This document shows positions 46,029 through 55,743 of a stretch of DNA of 64,000 nt, one piece after another. A program made the position numbers and the translations under genes. The stretch spans positions 186,001-250,000 of the forward strand of contig JADJEA010000029.1 of NCBI GenBank assembly GCA_016702415.1, read 5' to 3'. Each line of letters opens with the position of its first letter. Positions within the stretch are counted from its first letter, which is position 1. The notes under the pieces are model-generated. The model did not search any database and had not been told where the DNA came from. It saw only the letters and a list, made by a program, of their open reading frames with translations. The stretch is from Nostocoides sp. (GTDB lineage Bacteria > Actinomycetota > Actinomycetes > Actinomycetales > Dermatophilaceae).

Positions 46029-47567
46029 ATGACCCCAGACGTCGACGTCCTCATCATGGGTGCCGGGTTGTCCGGCATCGGTGCGGCCTGCCACCTTCAG
46101 CGCGAGCGCCCCGGCACGACCTACACGATCATCGAGCAGCGCGACGCCATGGGCGGGACCTGGGACCTGTTCCGCTACCCGGGCGTGCGCTCGGACTCGG
46201 ATATGTACACCCTCGGATACGACTTCAAGCCTTGGCGGGGCGAGCACGCGCTCGCCTCCGGCCCGGAGATCCTCCGCTATATCCGGGAGGCCGCGGCGCA
46301 GTATCACGTCGACCGGCATATCCGCTACCGCCACAAGGGAATCCGTGCCGAGTGGTCGAGCGAGGAGGCGATGTGGACGGCGACCGCGCAGCATACCCTC
46401 GAGGACGGGACCGTCGAGGAGGTGACGATCACGGCGCGCTTCCTCTACTCGTGTTCGGGCTACTACGACTACGACCAGGGCTATGCGCCGCAGTTCCCCG
46501 GCATCGATGAGTTCGGTGGGACCGTCATCCATCCGCAGTTCTGGCCCGAGGACCTCGACTATGCGGGCAAGCGCGTCGTCGTTATCGGCAGCGGCGCGAC
46601 CGCGGTGACGCTGGTCCCGGCGATGGCCGCGACCGCCGGGCACGTGACGATGCTCCAGCGATCCCCCACCTATGTCTTCAGCCTGCCGTCGGCCGACCCC
46701 GTCGCGGACGCCGCGGACCGTCTCCTGCCCGGGCGCGCGGCCTACACCGTGACCCGGTGGAACCACATCCTCGCCGCCTGGGGGCTCTATCAGGTCAGCC
46801 GGCGGCGACCGGCGATGATGCGCGGGTTCTTCCGCCGGGAGGCCACCAAGCTCCTGCCCGAGAACTATCCGGTCGACGTCCACTTCAACCCTCGGTACGA
46901 CCCCTGGGATCAGCGGCTCTGCCTGGTGCCCGATGGTGACCTGCACGCGGCCATCACCGCCGGGCAGGCCGAGATCGTCACCGACACGATCGAGAGCTTC
47001 ACCCCCACGGGCATCCGGCTGGCCAGTGGGCGCCACCTCGACGCCGACATCGTCGTCACCGCGACCGGGCTCGTGCTCAAGCCCGGCGGTGGGGCCACCC
47101 TCGTCGTGGACGGGCGGGAGGTCGACCTGCCCACGACGGTGTCCTACCGCGGGATGATGCTCTGCGGCGTCCCCAATTTCGCTCTCGCCCTTGGCTATAT
47201 CAACGCGTCGTGGACGCTGCGGGTCGATCTCGTCAGCCGTTATGTATGCCGCCTCCTCACCTACATGGACCGGCACGGCTTCACCTCCGCCTGGCCGAAA
47301 GAGCCCCCGTCCGGTCAGGAGACCCGGCCGATCATGGAGTTCGCGGCGGGATATATCCAGCGCAGTTCGGCGAAGTTGCCGCGCCAGGGATCGAGCGGCC
47401 CGTGGAAGGTCCACCAGAACTATCTCGTCGAACGGCGTCTGCTCGGCCGGCGGGCCCGTATCGAGGAGGAGATGGAGTTTCGCCGCGGCGGGCCCGGGCA
47501 GGTAGCCTCGCCCGCGGCATCCATGGCGTCCGCTGGGCAGGCGCCGGGAGGAGAAGGGGACGGGTGA
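46029..47567 (+). CDS. Flavin-dependent monooxygenase, Baeyer-Villiger type
   Basis: A 512-residue flavoprotein monooxygenase. The FAD-binding motif GAGLSGIG is at the N-terminus and the NADPH-binding motif is VIGSGATAV. The Baeyer-Villiger fingerprint FxGxxxHxxxW is present as FGGTVIHPQFW (residues 162-172). It probably inserts oxygen into ketones or oxidises sulfides, with NADPH and O2. It starts at ATG 46029. The following ATPase gene overlaps its stop (GTGA), so the two are translationally coupled. Confidence 0.92.
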   Translation: MTPDVDVLIMGAGLSGIGAACHLQRERPGTTYTIIEQRDAMGGTWDLFRYPGVRSDSDMYTLGYDFKPWRGEHALASGPEILRYIREAAAQYHVDRHIRYRHKGIRAEWSSEEAMWTATAQHTLEDGTVEEVTITARFLYSCSGYYDYDQGYAPQFPGIDEFGGTVIHPQFWPEDLDYAGKRVVVIGSGATAVTLVPAMAATAGHVTMLQRSPTYVFSLPSADPVADAADRLLPGRAAYTVTRWNHILAAWGLYQVSRRRPAMMRGFFRREATKLLPENYPVDVHFNPRYDPWDQRLCLVPDGDLHAAITAGQAEIVTDTIESFTPTGIRLASGRHLDADIVVTATGLVLKPGGGATLVVDGREVDLPTTVSYRGMMLCGVPNFALALGYINASWTLRVDLVSRYVCRLLTYMDRHGFTSAWPKEPPSGQETRPIMEFAAGYIQRSSAKLPRQGSSGPWKVHQNYLVERRLLGRRARIEEEMEFRRGGPGQVASPAASMASAGQAPGGEGDG

Positions 47568-48046
47568 CGGCGATGTCGAGCGATGCGGATCCGGCGCGGG
47601 CCAAGGCGGTGCTGGACGAGTTCGGCGGGACCATCGGCGTCGGGAATGCGCGCACGATCCGGGCACCCTGGCGCGGGTCGTCGGTGCCGCGGCTGCGACA
47701 GGCGGTCGTCGCCGACCTGATCGCCCGCGAGGTCGACGACGAGGTCGTCGACGAGGTGGCGATCGTCGTCAGCGAGCTCGTCGCCAACGCTCTCATGCAC
47801 GCCAATCCGTTGCACGACAACACTGTCCGCATTCACTGGACCGAGCGCAATGGCGTGGTGGAGGTCGAGGTGACCGACGGCGGCGGCGACAGCACACCCA
47901 AGGCCCTCCCCCAGGCGGTCTTCGCAACCTCCGGGCGCGGCCTGCGGATCGTCCGCTCGCTGGCCCACGAGTGGGGCGTCTCGGAGAAGAAGGGCGCGGT
48001 CACGGTGTGGGCCGCCCTCGGCGGTCCCTCCCGGCGTCGGGCATGA
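47564..48046 (+). CDS. Anti-sigma-factor-like ATP-binding protein (HATPase_c_2)
   Basis: A 160-residue GHKL ATPase of the SpoIIAB/RsbW type, often used in actinobacteria as an anti-sigma kinase. Motifs are VSELVANALMHA, VTDGGGDST and SGRGLRIVRSLA. There is no sigma factor or anti-anti-sigma gene next to it. The start is GTG 47564, overlapping the monooxygenase stop, or ATG 47573. Confidence 0.82.
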   Translation: MTAMSSDADPARAKAVLDEFGGTIGVGNARTIRAPWRGSSVPRLRQAVVADLIAREVDDEVVDEVAIVVSELVANALMHANPLHDNTVRIHWTERNGVVEVEVTDGGGDSTPKALPQAVFATSGRGLRIVRSLAHEWGVSEKKGAVTVWAALGGPSRRRA

Positions 48047-48071
48047 TCGCCTGTCATGGGTGAGGCAGCAC

Positions 48072-48971
48072 ATGGGTAAGGCGTCGCGACGCAAGCACAT
48101 CGACACCCCGCCGGGCACCCCGCGGGACACGCCCCGGGGGGCGAGGCCCGCGGCATACGCCCGCAGGCCGTTCGCGGGGATGGCCGGCGAGACCGACTGG
48201 GTCGCCCTGAAAGAGATCCTCCCGGCGGCGACGATCACGGTGCCGCTGGCACCCGGCGTCGCCGGCGCGGACGGCCCGACGACCGTCACCGTGGCGACCG
48301 TCCTGCCGATGGCGTGGCCGGCAATCCGGCGGGCCGACGGGTCGATCCTCATCGCGACCCAGGGCGGTCCGGCCAGCGGTGACGCCGCGCGTGACCTCGG
48401 CAGTGCCCTGCTCGCGGCCCTGGCCGCCCCGCCGGGGACACCGCTGCCGCGGGTTCCGCTGGCCACCGCGGACACCCCACCACTGGTCGATCTGATCGAC
48501 GCCACAGCCCCGCCGGAGGTCGTCGTCCACGAGGGCTTCGACTTCTGGGTCGAGGGCCAGGAACTCGACGGCGATGCCCAAGAGTCGCTCGCGCGGGCGA
48601 ACGAATCCGCGGTCCCGACGGCGAAGATGTCCAGGGTGCCGTCGGCATACTGGTGCCTCCTCGGGGGGCGTTCGCACCTGCGTCTGGTCCTGCCGGACGA
48701 CGAGGATGCCGCCACGGATGCGCTGGCCCGGCTGTATGCCGCGGGCGAGGCCACCCTGGGCGAGGGCACCCGGCTGCTCGGCGCCTTCCGCACCTGCGGC
48801 CTGCTCGTGCCCGTCTGGGAACTCGTCGGCGACTCCCCCGCCGGCGAGTGGGAGGAGGCGATTGCGGCCTTCGCCATGCGGTATGCCGCGGCCCTCCACG
48901 ACGATCCCCTCACCCCGGCGCAGCGGCGGGCCCGGGCCGGCCTGCTCGGCCGCCAAGTCACGCTGCGCTGA
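48072..48971 (+). CDS. DUF5926 family protein
   Basis: A 299-residue actinobacterial protein beginning MGKASRRKH. It has a LPMAWPAIRRADGSILIATQ segment, then DFWVEGQELD and FRTCGLLVPVWEL. I match it to DUF5926 from memory. Function is unknown. A GT2 glycosyltransferase follows 11 bp later, an arrangement I believe is common in actinobacteria. Confidence 0.78.
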   Translation: MGKASRRKHIDTPPGTPRDTPRGARPAAYARRPFAGMAGETDWVALKEILPAATITVPLAPGVAGADGPTTVTVATVLPMAWPAIRRADGSILIATQGGPASGDAARDLGSALLAALAAPPGTPLPRVPLATADTPPLVDLIDATAPPEVVVHEGFDFWVEGQELDGDAQESLARANESAVPTAKMSRVPSAYWCLLGGRSHLRLVLPDDEDAATDALARLYAAGEATLGEGTRLLGAFRTCGLLVPVWELVGDSPAGEWEEAIAAFAMRYAAALHDDPLTPAQRRARAGLLGRQVTLR

Positions 48972-48982
48972 GTGGGTATGCC

Positions 48983-49729
48983 GTGACCCCCCTCCCCACC
49001 CGGGTCGCCGTCGTCATCCCCGCCAAGGACGAGGCGGACCGGATCGGGGCGACGGTCGCCGCCTGCCTGGGACTGCCCGGCGTCGACCTCGTCGTTGTCG
49101 TCGACGACGGCAGCAGCGACCGGACCGCCGAGTTGGCCGAGGCCGCCGGGGCCGCGGTGGTGCGTCATCACACCAACGCCGGCAAGGCCGCGGCGCTCGC
49201 CACGGGCGCGGGCTGGGTGTCCGCGATCGAGGCCTCCGAGGGCGTCGGCGGGGGCACGCCCACCCCCCGGGCCCTCCTCTTCGTCGATGCCGACCTGGGC
49301 CCGAGCGCGACCGCGCTGGCGCCCGTGATCGCGCCGGTGCTCGCGGGGGCGGCCGACCTGACGGTGGCGGTGATCCCGCGAACCCACTCGTCCAAGGGTG
49401 GTGGCCGCGCGGTCCGCTTGGCGCAGAAGTAGATCCACCGCGCGACCGGGCGGGAGATCACCCAGCCCCTCAACGGGATGCGTTGCCTGACCCGGGCGGC
49501 CTACACCGCCGCGCAGCCCTTGGCGCGGGGGTGGGGGGTCGAAACGGGGATGCTCCTGGCGGTCCTCCGCGCGGGCCTGCGGGTGGTCGAGGTGCCGGTC
49601 GAGTTCACCCACCGGGCCTCCGGGGCTGACTGGGCCGGGCGCCGGCACCGGGCGCGGCAGCTGCGCGACATCGCCCGCGTCGTCGTCGCGAGCCGCCTCC
49701 GACGACACGCCCGTCCCACCCCGGGCTGA
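48983..49729 (+). pseudogene. Family 2 glycosyltransferase interrupted by an in-frame amber codon
   Basis: A 248-codon GT2 gene (start GTG 48983) with an N-terminal VVIPAKDEADRIGATVAAC, the VVDDGSSDRTAEL nucleotide site and the LFVDADLGP metal motif. At 49430-49432 a TAG stops it at codon 150, right before IHRATGREITQPLNGMRCLTR, which is a conserved part of the family. One base change would restore it. It resembles glucosyl-3-phosphoglycerate synthase-type enzymes in layout, but I cannot assign the acceptor. Either a nonsense mutation or a base error. Confidence 0.75.
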
Positions 49730-49797
49730 GCCGCGCCACCACCGGCTCACCCGGCCCGCGCCCTGCTGACCCGCCCCACCCGAGCGGCCCGCGCCAC

Positions 49798-49851
49798 CAG
49801 ACCGACCCGACTCGACAGACCGACCCGAATCGCCAGACCGATCCGAGCACA
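49798..49851 (+). repeat. 18-bp tandem repeat, three units
   Basis: Units CAGACCGACCCGACTCGA, CAGACCGACCCGAATCGC and CAGACCGATCCGAGCACA, 51 bp before the mannosyltransferase start. Another leader-located tandem array. Confidence 0.85.
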
Positions 49852-49902
49852 CAGGCACCAGCGCGAGGGGCGGACCGCCGCAGCGGCCGTACGCTGACCC
49901 GC

Positions 49903-51345
49903 ATGGCGGCACGCGGCGACCGGATCCTCCTGGCCGCCTCGTTCACGCTCTTCCTCCTCGTCGGCCTGCTCGGGGAGAGCGCGGCGAAAGCTCCCCTCGG
50001 CCCGCACGGGTGGGCCCCCGGGGCGCTGCCCTGGGCGCCGGGGTCGGCGACGGTCACCGCGGGGGTGGCCGCGGCATACATCCTGGGCGGGATCGGTGTC
50101 GTTCTCTCCCTGCGGAATCCGCGCCCCGCCCCCCGGCTCCTCATCGCCGCGCTCGCTATCGGGGCCCTGCTGACGATGCCCATCGGGTCGGCGGATCACA
50201 CGAACTACGCGGCCTACGGACGCATCCTCCTCCAGGGCGGCGACCCGTGGAGCGTGTCGCCGATCGGCTGGGCCGGCGGGCACGATCCCGTCACCAGCGG
50301 GGTGCAGCCGCCCTGGCAGACGACGCCCAGCGTGTACGGCCCGGTAGCCGGGCTGGTCCAACTGCTGGCCGCGTGGATCGGCGGCGACAATCTCCGTCAG
50401 GTCGTCTGGGCGTGGCAATGGGTCGTCGTCGGCGCCTGGTTGGCGGGGCGTTGGCTGCTGCGCCGCCTCTTCCCGGACCGCCCCGGCGAGGTCGACGCGC
50501 TGTGGACCCTCAATCCTCTCCTCGTCGCGACCGGGGTCCTCGGTGCCCATGTCGACCTCCTGGCAACGGTGGGCGCCCTCGCCGCCCTCCTGCTCGTCCG
50601 CACCCACCGGATCGCGAGCTGGGCGCTCGCCGGCGTCGCGGCGGGTGCGGCCGTCGGGATCAAGGTCACCGCGGGTGTCGTCCTCGTCGCGGTCCTCGCC
50701 GGTGCCGTCGCCGAGGATCGCCGGGCGGCCCCCGCGCGGTGTGGAGCACTCCTGACCGGGGCCCTCGCGGTGCTCGTCCCCGCGCACCTGTGGGCGGGGC
50801 TGCACACCTACGACCAACTCGGCCGCTCCCGGCGGTCCATCTCGCTGGCGACGCCGTGGCGGAAGGCGTACGAATGGAGCGCCGGACTCCTGCCCGACTC
50901 CACGCTCCGGACGGTGATCTTCGCCGCGTCCGCGCTCGTCTGCGTGCTCCTCGCGGCGGCGTTCTGGCGGGTCCTGCGGCCACGGGCCGCGGCGCCGGGC
51001 GATCTCGCCCTCCTCCTGACCCTCGCCCTCTCCTTCGCGTATGCCGCTGGCGCCACCTATTCGCTCCCGTGGTACGACCAACTGGTCTGGGCGCTGCTCC
51101 CGGCGGTCCTCCCCCTCCGCGGCGGTATGTCGTGGGCTCACCTCCAGATCGCCCGCGCCACCGTGCTCGCCCTGGCCTATGTCCCTGGCCGCGTTGTCGG
51201 GATGACCCCCGCGGTGGAGGCGGTGACCTTGGGGTGGCGGCGCGACCTGGCCCCCGCCGCGACGCTGGCCGTCTGGCTTGTCGTCCTCAGCTGGGCCGTG
51301 CGCCCCGGTCCGGCGTCACCGGTGCGGCATCGGCGACCTCGGTGA
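49903..51345 (+). CDS. Polyprenol-phosphate-mannose-dependent mannosyltransferase (MptB-like)
   Basis: A 480-residue polytopic membrane protein with about eleven to twelve hydrophobic segments. The marker DHTNYAAYGRILLQGGDPW after the second or third segment is typical of the MptA/MptB-type mannosyltransferases that build lipomannan cores. It starts at ATG 49903. Its 3' end overlaps the convergent ABC exporter gene by 59 bp. With the GT87 gene at 22.3 kb, it points to a mannose-based lipoglycan. Confidence 0.85.
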   Translation: MAARGDRILLAASFTLFLLVGLLGESAAKAPLGPHGWAPGALPWAPGSATVTAGVAAAYILGGIGVVLSLRNPRPAPRLLIAALAIGALLTMPIGSADHTNYAAYGRILLQGGDPWSVSPIGWAGGHDPVTSGVQPPWQTTPSVYGPVAGLVQLLAAWIGGDNLRQVVWAWQWVVVGAWLAGRWLLRRLFPDRPGEVDALWTLNPLLVATGVLGAHVDLLATVGALAALLLVRTHRIASWALAGVAAGAAVGIKVTAGVVLVAVLAGAVAEDRRAAPARCGALLTGALAVLVPAHLWAGLHTYDQLGRSRRSISLATPWRKAYEWSAGLLPDSTLRTVIFAASALVCVLLAAAFWRVLRPRAAAPGDLALLLTLALSFAYAAGATYSLPWYDQLVWALLPAVLPLRGGMSWAHLQIARATVLALAYVPGRVVGMTPAVEAVTLGWRRDLAPAATLAVWLVVLSWAVRPGPASPVRHRRPR

Positions 51346-53323
51346 GCGCGGCGGAGAACTGCGCGGCATACAACCGGGCGAAGGCACCACCGGCGGCGAG
51401 CAGTCCCTCGTGCGTGCCCTGCTCGACGATCCGGCCGTCCTCCATGACGAGGATGAGGTCGGCGTCGCGGATCGTGGAGAGCCGGTGGGCGATGACGAAG
51501 CTCGTCCGGTCCTGCCGCAGGGCGTGCATCGCCTGCTGGACCAGGAGTTCGGTGCGCGTGTCGACCGAGGACGTCGCCTCGTCGAGGATGAGCAGGGCCG
51601 GGGCGGAGATGAAGGCGCGGGCGATCGTGATGAGCTGCTTCTCCCCGGCGCTGATATTGCTCGCCTCGGAGTCGAGCCGGGTGTCGTATCCGTCGGGGAG
51701 GGAGTGGACGAACCGGTCGACATAGGTCGCCTCGGCGGCGGCACGGACCTCGGCTTCGCTGGCCCCGGGCTTGCCGTAGGCGATGTTGTCGCGGATCGTC
51801 CCCTCGAAGAGCCAGGTGTCCTGGAGCACCATGCCGATCTCGTCGCGGAGGTTGTGCCGGGTCATCGTCGTGATTTCGACCCCGTCGAGGGTGATCCGGC
51901 CGTGGTCGAGTTCGTAGAACCGCATGATGAGGTTGACCAATGTCGTCTTGCCCGCGCCGGTCGGGCCGACGATGGCGACGGTCTGACCCGGCTCGACACA
52001 GAGGTCGAGGTGCTCGATGAGCGGCTTGTCGGGGGTGTAGGCGAACGACACGTCCTCGAAGGCCACCCGGCCGTGCGGGTCCTCCACGACGGTCGCATCG
52101 GTCCGGTCGGGGACCTGCTCCGCGGCGTCGAGCACCTCGAAGACGCGTTCGGCGGAGGCGACGCCGCTCTGCATGAGGTTGGCCATCGAGGCGACCTGGG
52201 TCAGCGGCTGGGTGAACTGGCGGGAGTACTGGATGAACGCCTGCACATCGCCGATCGACATCGAGCCATGAGCGACCCGCAGCCCCCCGACGACGGCGAC
52301 GAGGACATAGTTGAGGTTCCCGACGAACATCATCAGCGGCATGATCAGGCCGGAGATGAACTGCGCCCCGAAGGTCGCCTTGCGGAGGTCCTCATTGGTC
52401 GTGGCGAACGCCGCGGCGACCTCATGCTGGCGGCCGAAGACCTTGACGAGGCCGTGGCCCGTGAAGGTCTCCTCGACGATCGCGTTGACCTCGCCCGTGC
52501 TCTTCCACTGCTGGACGAACTGCGCCTGGGACCGCTTGCCGACGACTGCGGTGATCCCGATGGATACCGGGATGGTCACCAGGGCGATGACCGCAAGGAG
52601 CGGCGAAACCCAGAACATCATGACGAGCATGGCGATGACGGTCAGCGCGCTGGTCACCAGTTGGCTCAGGGTCTGCTGGACGCTCTGGCCGATGTTGTCG
52701 ACGTCATTGGTGACCCGGGAGAGGAGTTCACCGCGCGGCTGGGAGTCAAAATAGGCCAGCGGGAGGCGCCCGAGCTTGGCCTCGACGTCGCGGCGCAGGC
52801 GATAGACCGCGCTATTGACGACGTGGACGATGATGCGGGCCTGCGCCCAGGACAGGAGGCTGGAAACGGCATACAGACCGAGCACCAGCAGGAGGATCCG
52901 GCCGAGCGCGCTGAAGTCGACGCCCTGACCGGGGACGAGGTGGCGCATCCCGGAGACCATGTCGGCCATCCGGGTGTCTCCGCGGGCGCGCAGGTAGGCC
53001 ACCGTCTGCTCGACCGTGGTCCCCGCCGGCAGCTTGCGGCCGATGAATCCGGCGAAGACATAATCGGCGGCCCGGCCCAGGATCTTCGGCCCCAGGGCAC
53101 CGAGGACGACCGAGACGACGGCGAAGGCCATCGCGACATACAGGGCCAGGCGGTCCTGCCCGAGGATGCCGAGCAGCCGTCGCGCCGACGGACCGAAGTT
53201 CTTCGACTTCTCCCCCGGCTGCCCCATCCGCATGTGCGGCGGTCCACCACGCTGGGCGGCCCCCACGGCACCGCGCCGCTCCAGGGCGGCTTTCTCTTCC
53301 TCGGTGAGAATGCGATCGCTCAT
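51287..53323 (-). CDS. ABC exporter half-transporter, catalytically complete partner
   Basis: A 678-residue exporter: six hydrophobic segments with a long loop after the first, then an ATPase domain. It has Walker A GPTGAGKTT, signature NISAGEKQL (an SAGEK variant), Walker B LLILDEATSSVD with the catalytic Glu, and H-loop IAHRLSTI. Start ATG 53323 sits one base after the upstream partner's stop. With the gene upstream it forms a heterodimeric exporter under a TetR regulator, probably for a drug or lipid-like compound. Confidence 0.92.
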   Translation of the reverse strand: MSDRILTEEEKAALERRGAVGAAQRGGPPHMRMGQPGEKSKNFGPSARRLLGILGQDRLALYVAMAFAVVSVVLGALGPKILGRAADYVFAGFIGRKLPAGTTVEQTVAYLRARGDTRMADMVSGMRHLVPGQGVDFSALGRILLLVLGLYAVSSLLSWAQARIIVHVVNSAVYRLRRDVEAKLGRLPLAYFDSQPRGELLSRVTNDVDNIGQSVQQTLSQLVTSALTVIAMLVMMFWVSPLLAVIALVTIPVSIGITAVVGKRSQAQFVQQWKSTGEVNAIVEETFTGHGLVKVFGRQHEVAAAFATTNEDLRKATFGAQFISGLIMPLMMFVGNLNYVLVAVVGGLRVAHGSMSIGDVQAFIQYSRQFTQPLTQVASMANLMQSGVASAERVFEVLDAAEQVPDRTDATVVEDPHGRVAFEDVSFAYTPDKPLIEHLDLCVEPGQTVAIVGPTGAGKTTLVNLIMRFYELDHGRITLDGVEITTMTRHNLRDEIGMVLQDTWLFEGTIRDNIAYGKPGASEAEVRAAAEATYVDRFVHSLPDGYDTRLDSEASNISAGEKQLITIARAFISAPALLILDEATSSVDTRTELLVQQAMHALRQDRTSFVIAHRLSTIRDADLILVMEDGRIVEQGTHEGLLAAGGAFARLYAAQFSAALTEVADAAPVTPDRGARPS

Positions 53324-53324
53324 G

Positions 53325-55058
53325 TCAGGCCGCCTCGTCCACCAGGGCCTGGGAGGCCACGATCTCGGCATACGTCGGACACGTCGCCAGGAGGTCGGTA
53401 TGCCGACCGCTCCCCACGACCCGGCCGTCGTCGAGGACGACGATCAGGTCGGCGTCGATGATCGTCGAGACCCGCTGGGCGACGACGAGGACGGCGGCGT
53501 CCCGGGTATGCGGGCGCAGGGCCGCCCGCAGCCGGGCATCGGTCGCCACATCCAGGGCCGAGAACGCGTCGTCGAAGAGATAGACCCGAGGGCGGCGCAC
53601 CAGGGCCCGCGCGATCGCGAGCCGCTGCCGCTGCCCCCCGGAAACATTGGTGCCGCCCTGGCTGATCGGGGCCTGCAGGCCCCCCGGCATCGCCGAGACG
53701 AAGTCGTCCGCCTGGGCGACCCGCAACGCCTCCCACAACTGGTCGTCGGTGGCGGTGGGGTCGCCATACCGGAGATTGCTCGCAACGGTGCCGCTGAAAA
53801 GGAAGGGCTTCTGCGGGATCAGCCCGATGCACCCCCACAGGTCGTCCAGCGATGCCTCGCGGATGTCGCGTCCGCCGAGGAGGACGGCGCCGCCGGTGAC
53901 GTCGTAGAGCCGCGGGACGAGGTTGACCAGCGTCGTCTTGCCCGCGCCGGTCGAGCCGATGATCGCCGTCATGTGTCCGGTCTGAGCGGTGAAGGAGATG
54001 CCGCACAGGACGGGCTGCTCGGCACCGGGATAGGCGAAGTCGACGTCGCGGAACTCCACCGAGAGGGGCCCGGCGGGGATCGGCCGCGGGTCGGCCGCGT
54101 CAAGGACGCTGGAACGGGTGTCGAGGACCTCGCGGATGCGTCCCGCCGACACCGCGGCCCGCGGGATCATCATCGACATCATCGTCCCGAACATGACCGA
54201 CATGAGGATCTGCATGAGGTACTGCATGAACGCGGTCAGCGCCCCGATTTGCATCTGACCGGCGTCGACGCGCTTGGCGCCGAACCACCAGACCGCGACC
54301 GAGGCCGCGTTGAAGACGAGCATGACGAGCGGGAAGACCCGGGAGAAGAGCCGGCCGACCGCGACCGCGGTGCCGGTGTATGTCGTATTGGCCTCGTCGA
54401 AGCGTCGCTCCTCGAAGTCCTCCCGGACGAAGGCGCGGACCACCCGGATGCCGGTGATCTGTTCGCGCAGAATGCGGTTGACGGTGTCGACGCTCTCCTG
54501 CATGCGGCGGAACCACGGGAGCATCCGGGTGACGATGGATCCGACGATCACCCCGAGGAGGGGGACGGCGACGGCGACCAGCCACGACAGGCCGACGTCC
54601 TCACGCAACGCCATGATGATGCCGCCGACCATCATGATCGGGATCGACACCATGAACATCAAGCCCATGTTGACGACGAGTTGCACCTGCTGGACGTCAT
54701 TGGTGTTGCGGGAGATCAGCGTTGGCGCGCCAAAGCGCGACACCTCCTGCGCCGAGAATCCCGCGACCGTGCCGAAGACCTCGCCACGCAGGTCGCGGGC
54801 GATGCCGGCCGAGGTCGCGGAGGCATTCCGGGCGACCGTGATCGTCGCGACGATGTTGACGACCGAGACCGCCAGCATGATCGCGCCCAGCCGGAGAATG
54901 GCCCCGGTGTCCCCCTTCGCCACGCCGTCGTCGATGATCCTGCCGTTGAGGGACGGCAGATAAAGCGTCGTGATCGTCGAGACGAACTGGAGCAGGACGA
55001 TGACGGCGACGGAACCGGCATACGGCCGAAGATGCGACCGGATCAGTCTCCAGAGCAC
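53325..55058 (-). CDS. ABC exporter half-transporter, degenerate catalytic site partner
   Basis: A 577-residue half exporter with six hydrophobic segments and an ATPase domain. Walker A is GSTGAGKTT and the signature is NVSGGQRQR. Walker B is VYLFDDAFSALD, with Asp in place of the catalytic Glu, and the H-loop is AQRVSTI with Gln rather than His. This is the degenerate-site subunit of asymmetric exporters like BmrCD or TM287/288. It overlaps the end of tetR by 16 bp. Confidence 0.92.
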   Translation of the reverse strand: MLWRLIRSHLRPYAGSVAVIVLLQFVSTITTLYLPSLNGRIIDDGVAKGDTGAILRLGAIMLAVSVVNIVATITVARNASATSAGIARDLRGEVFGTVAGFSAQEVSRFGAPTLISRNTNDVQQVQLVVNMGLMFMVSIPIMMVGGIIMALREDVGLSWLVAVAVPLLGVIVGSIVTRMLPWFRRMQESVDTVNRILREQITGIRVVRAFVREDFEERRFDEANTTYTGTAVAVGRLFSRVFPLVMLVFNAASVAVWWFGAKRVDAGQMQIGALTAFMQYLMQILMSVMFGTMMSMMIPRAAVSAGRIREVLDTRSSVLDAADPRPIPAGPLSVEFRDVDFAYPGAEQPVLCGISFTAQTGHMTAIIGSTGAGKTTLVNLVPRLYDVTGGAVLLGGRDIREASLDDLWGCIGLIPQKPFLFSGTVASNLRYGDPTATDDQLWEALRVAQADDFVSAMPGGLQAPISQGGTNVSGGQRQRLAIARALVRRPRVYLFDDAFSALDVATDARLRAALRPHTRDAAVLVVAQRVSTIIDADLIVVLDDGRVVGSGRHTDLLATCPTYAEIVASQALVDEAA

Positions 55059-55735
55059 GGCGGCCCCTCCTTTCTGGCCCCGTCCAGGACGAGGGACACG
55101 ATCTCGGCGGCGGTCAGGGTGCGACCGTCGGTGATGTGGGGGTTGCTCCCCGAGAAGGCGAGTAACCGGACATAGCGCATCACCTCACGTGGCGTGAGCC
55201 GCAATTCGTCGGTATGCCGCGCGAGCAGCCCCCGGTGGGCCTGCGCGATCCGCTCCAACCAGTCGGCGTGCACCTCGTGCTTCGGCGGCCCCTGCACCCC
55301 GAGGACGGACAGCAGGCGGAAGACGTGGGCGAAGCGGTCGATCTGTAGTTGGGCCAGCCGGGTCAGGACGTCGTCGAGGCTGCCGCTGCCGTCGAGGCGT
55401 TCGACGGCCTCGATATAGGGCTCCATGTCGAACGCCGCGGCCACGACCGCGTCGACGAGATCGTCTTTGGTGTCGAAGGCGCGAAAGACCGTCCCCTCGG
55501 CGATTCCCGCGGCGTCGGCGATCTGTTTGGTCGTCACCGCCCGGCCGTGCTCGAGGACGAGCGGCAGCGCGGCCCGGACGATCGTGTCGCGGCGCTGCTG
55601 GGGAGCCATCGCCCGCGCCCGCGGTCGCGCCCCCCGGGCGGAGGCACCGCCTCGCGCCTCGGGCCGCGTCTCGGGCCGCGCCTCGGGCGGCGCGTGGGCC
55701 GGGGCTTGGGGCCGCGGGGGGAGAGCGGGGGTCAC
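55043..55735 (-). CDS. TetR-family repressor of ABC exporter operon
   Basis: A 230-residue TetR regulator. The N-terminal 42 residues are Pro/Ala/Arg-rich, then the DNA-binding helix-turn-helix VTTKQIADAAGIAEGTVFRAF. The C-terminal ligand domain is diverged. The GTG start at 55735 is favoured because a promoter with a TATACT box ends eight bases upstream, which would give a leaderless message; ATG 55609 is the alternative. It is the first gene of the operon tetR, half exporter, half exporter, and most likely represses it through the operator at 55751-55770. Confidence 0.9.
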   Translation of the reverse strand: MTPALPPRPQAPAHAPPEARPETRPEARGGASARGARPRARAMAPQQRRDTIVRAALPLVLEHGRAVTTKQIADAAGIAEGTVFRAFDTKDDLVDAVVAAAFDMEPYIEAVERLDGSGSLDDVLTRLAQLQIDRFAHVFRLLSVLGVQGPPKHEVHADWLERIAQAHRGLLARHTDELRLTPREVMRYVRLLAFSGSNPHITDGRTLTAAEIVSLVLDGARKEGPPCSGD

Positions 55736-55743
55736 GACCCGGG

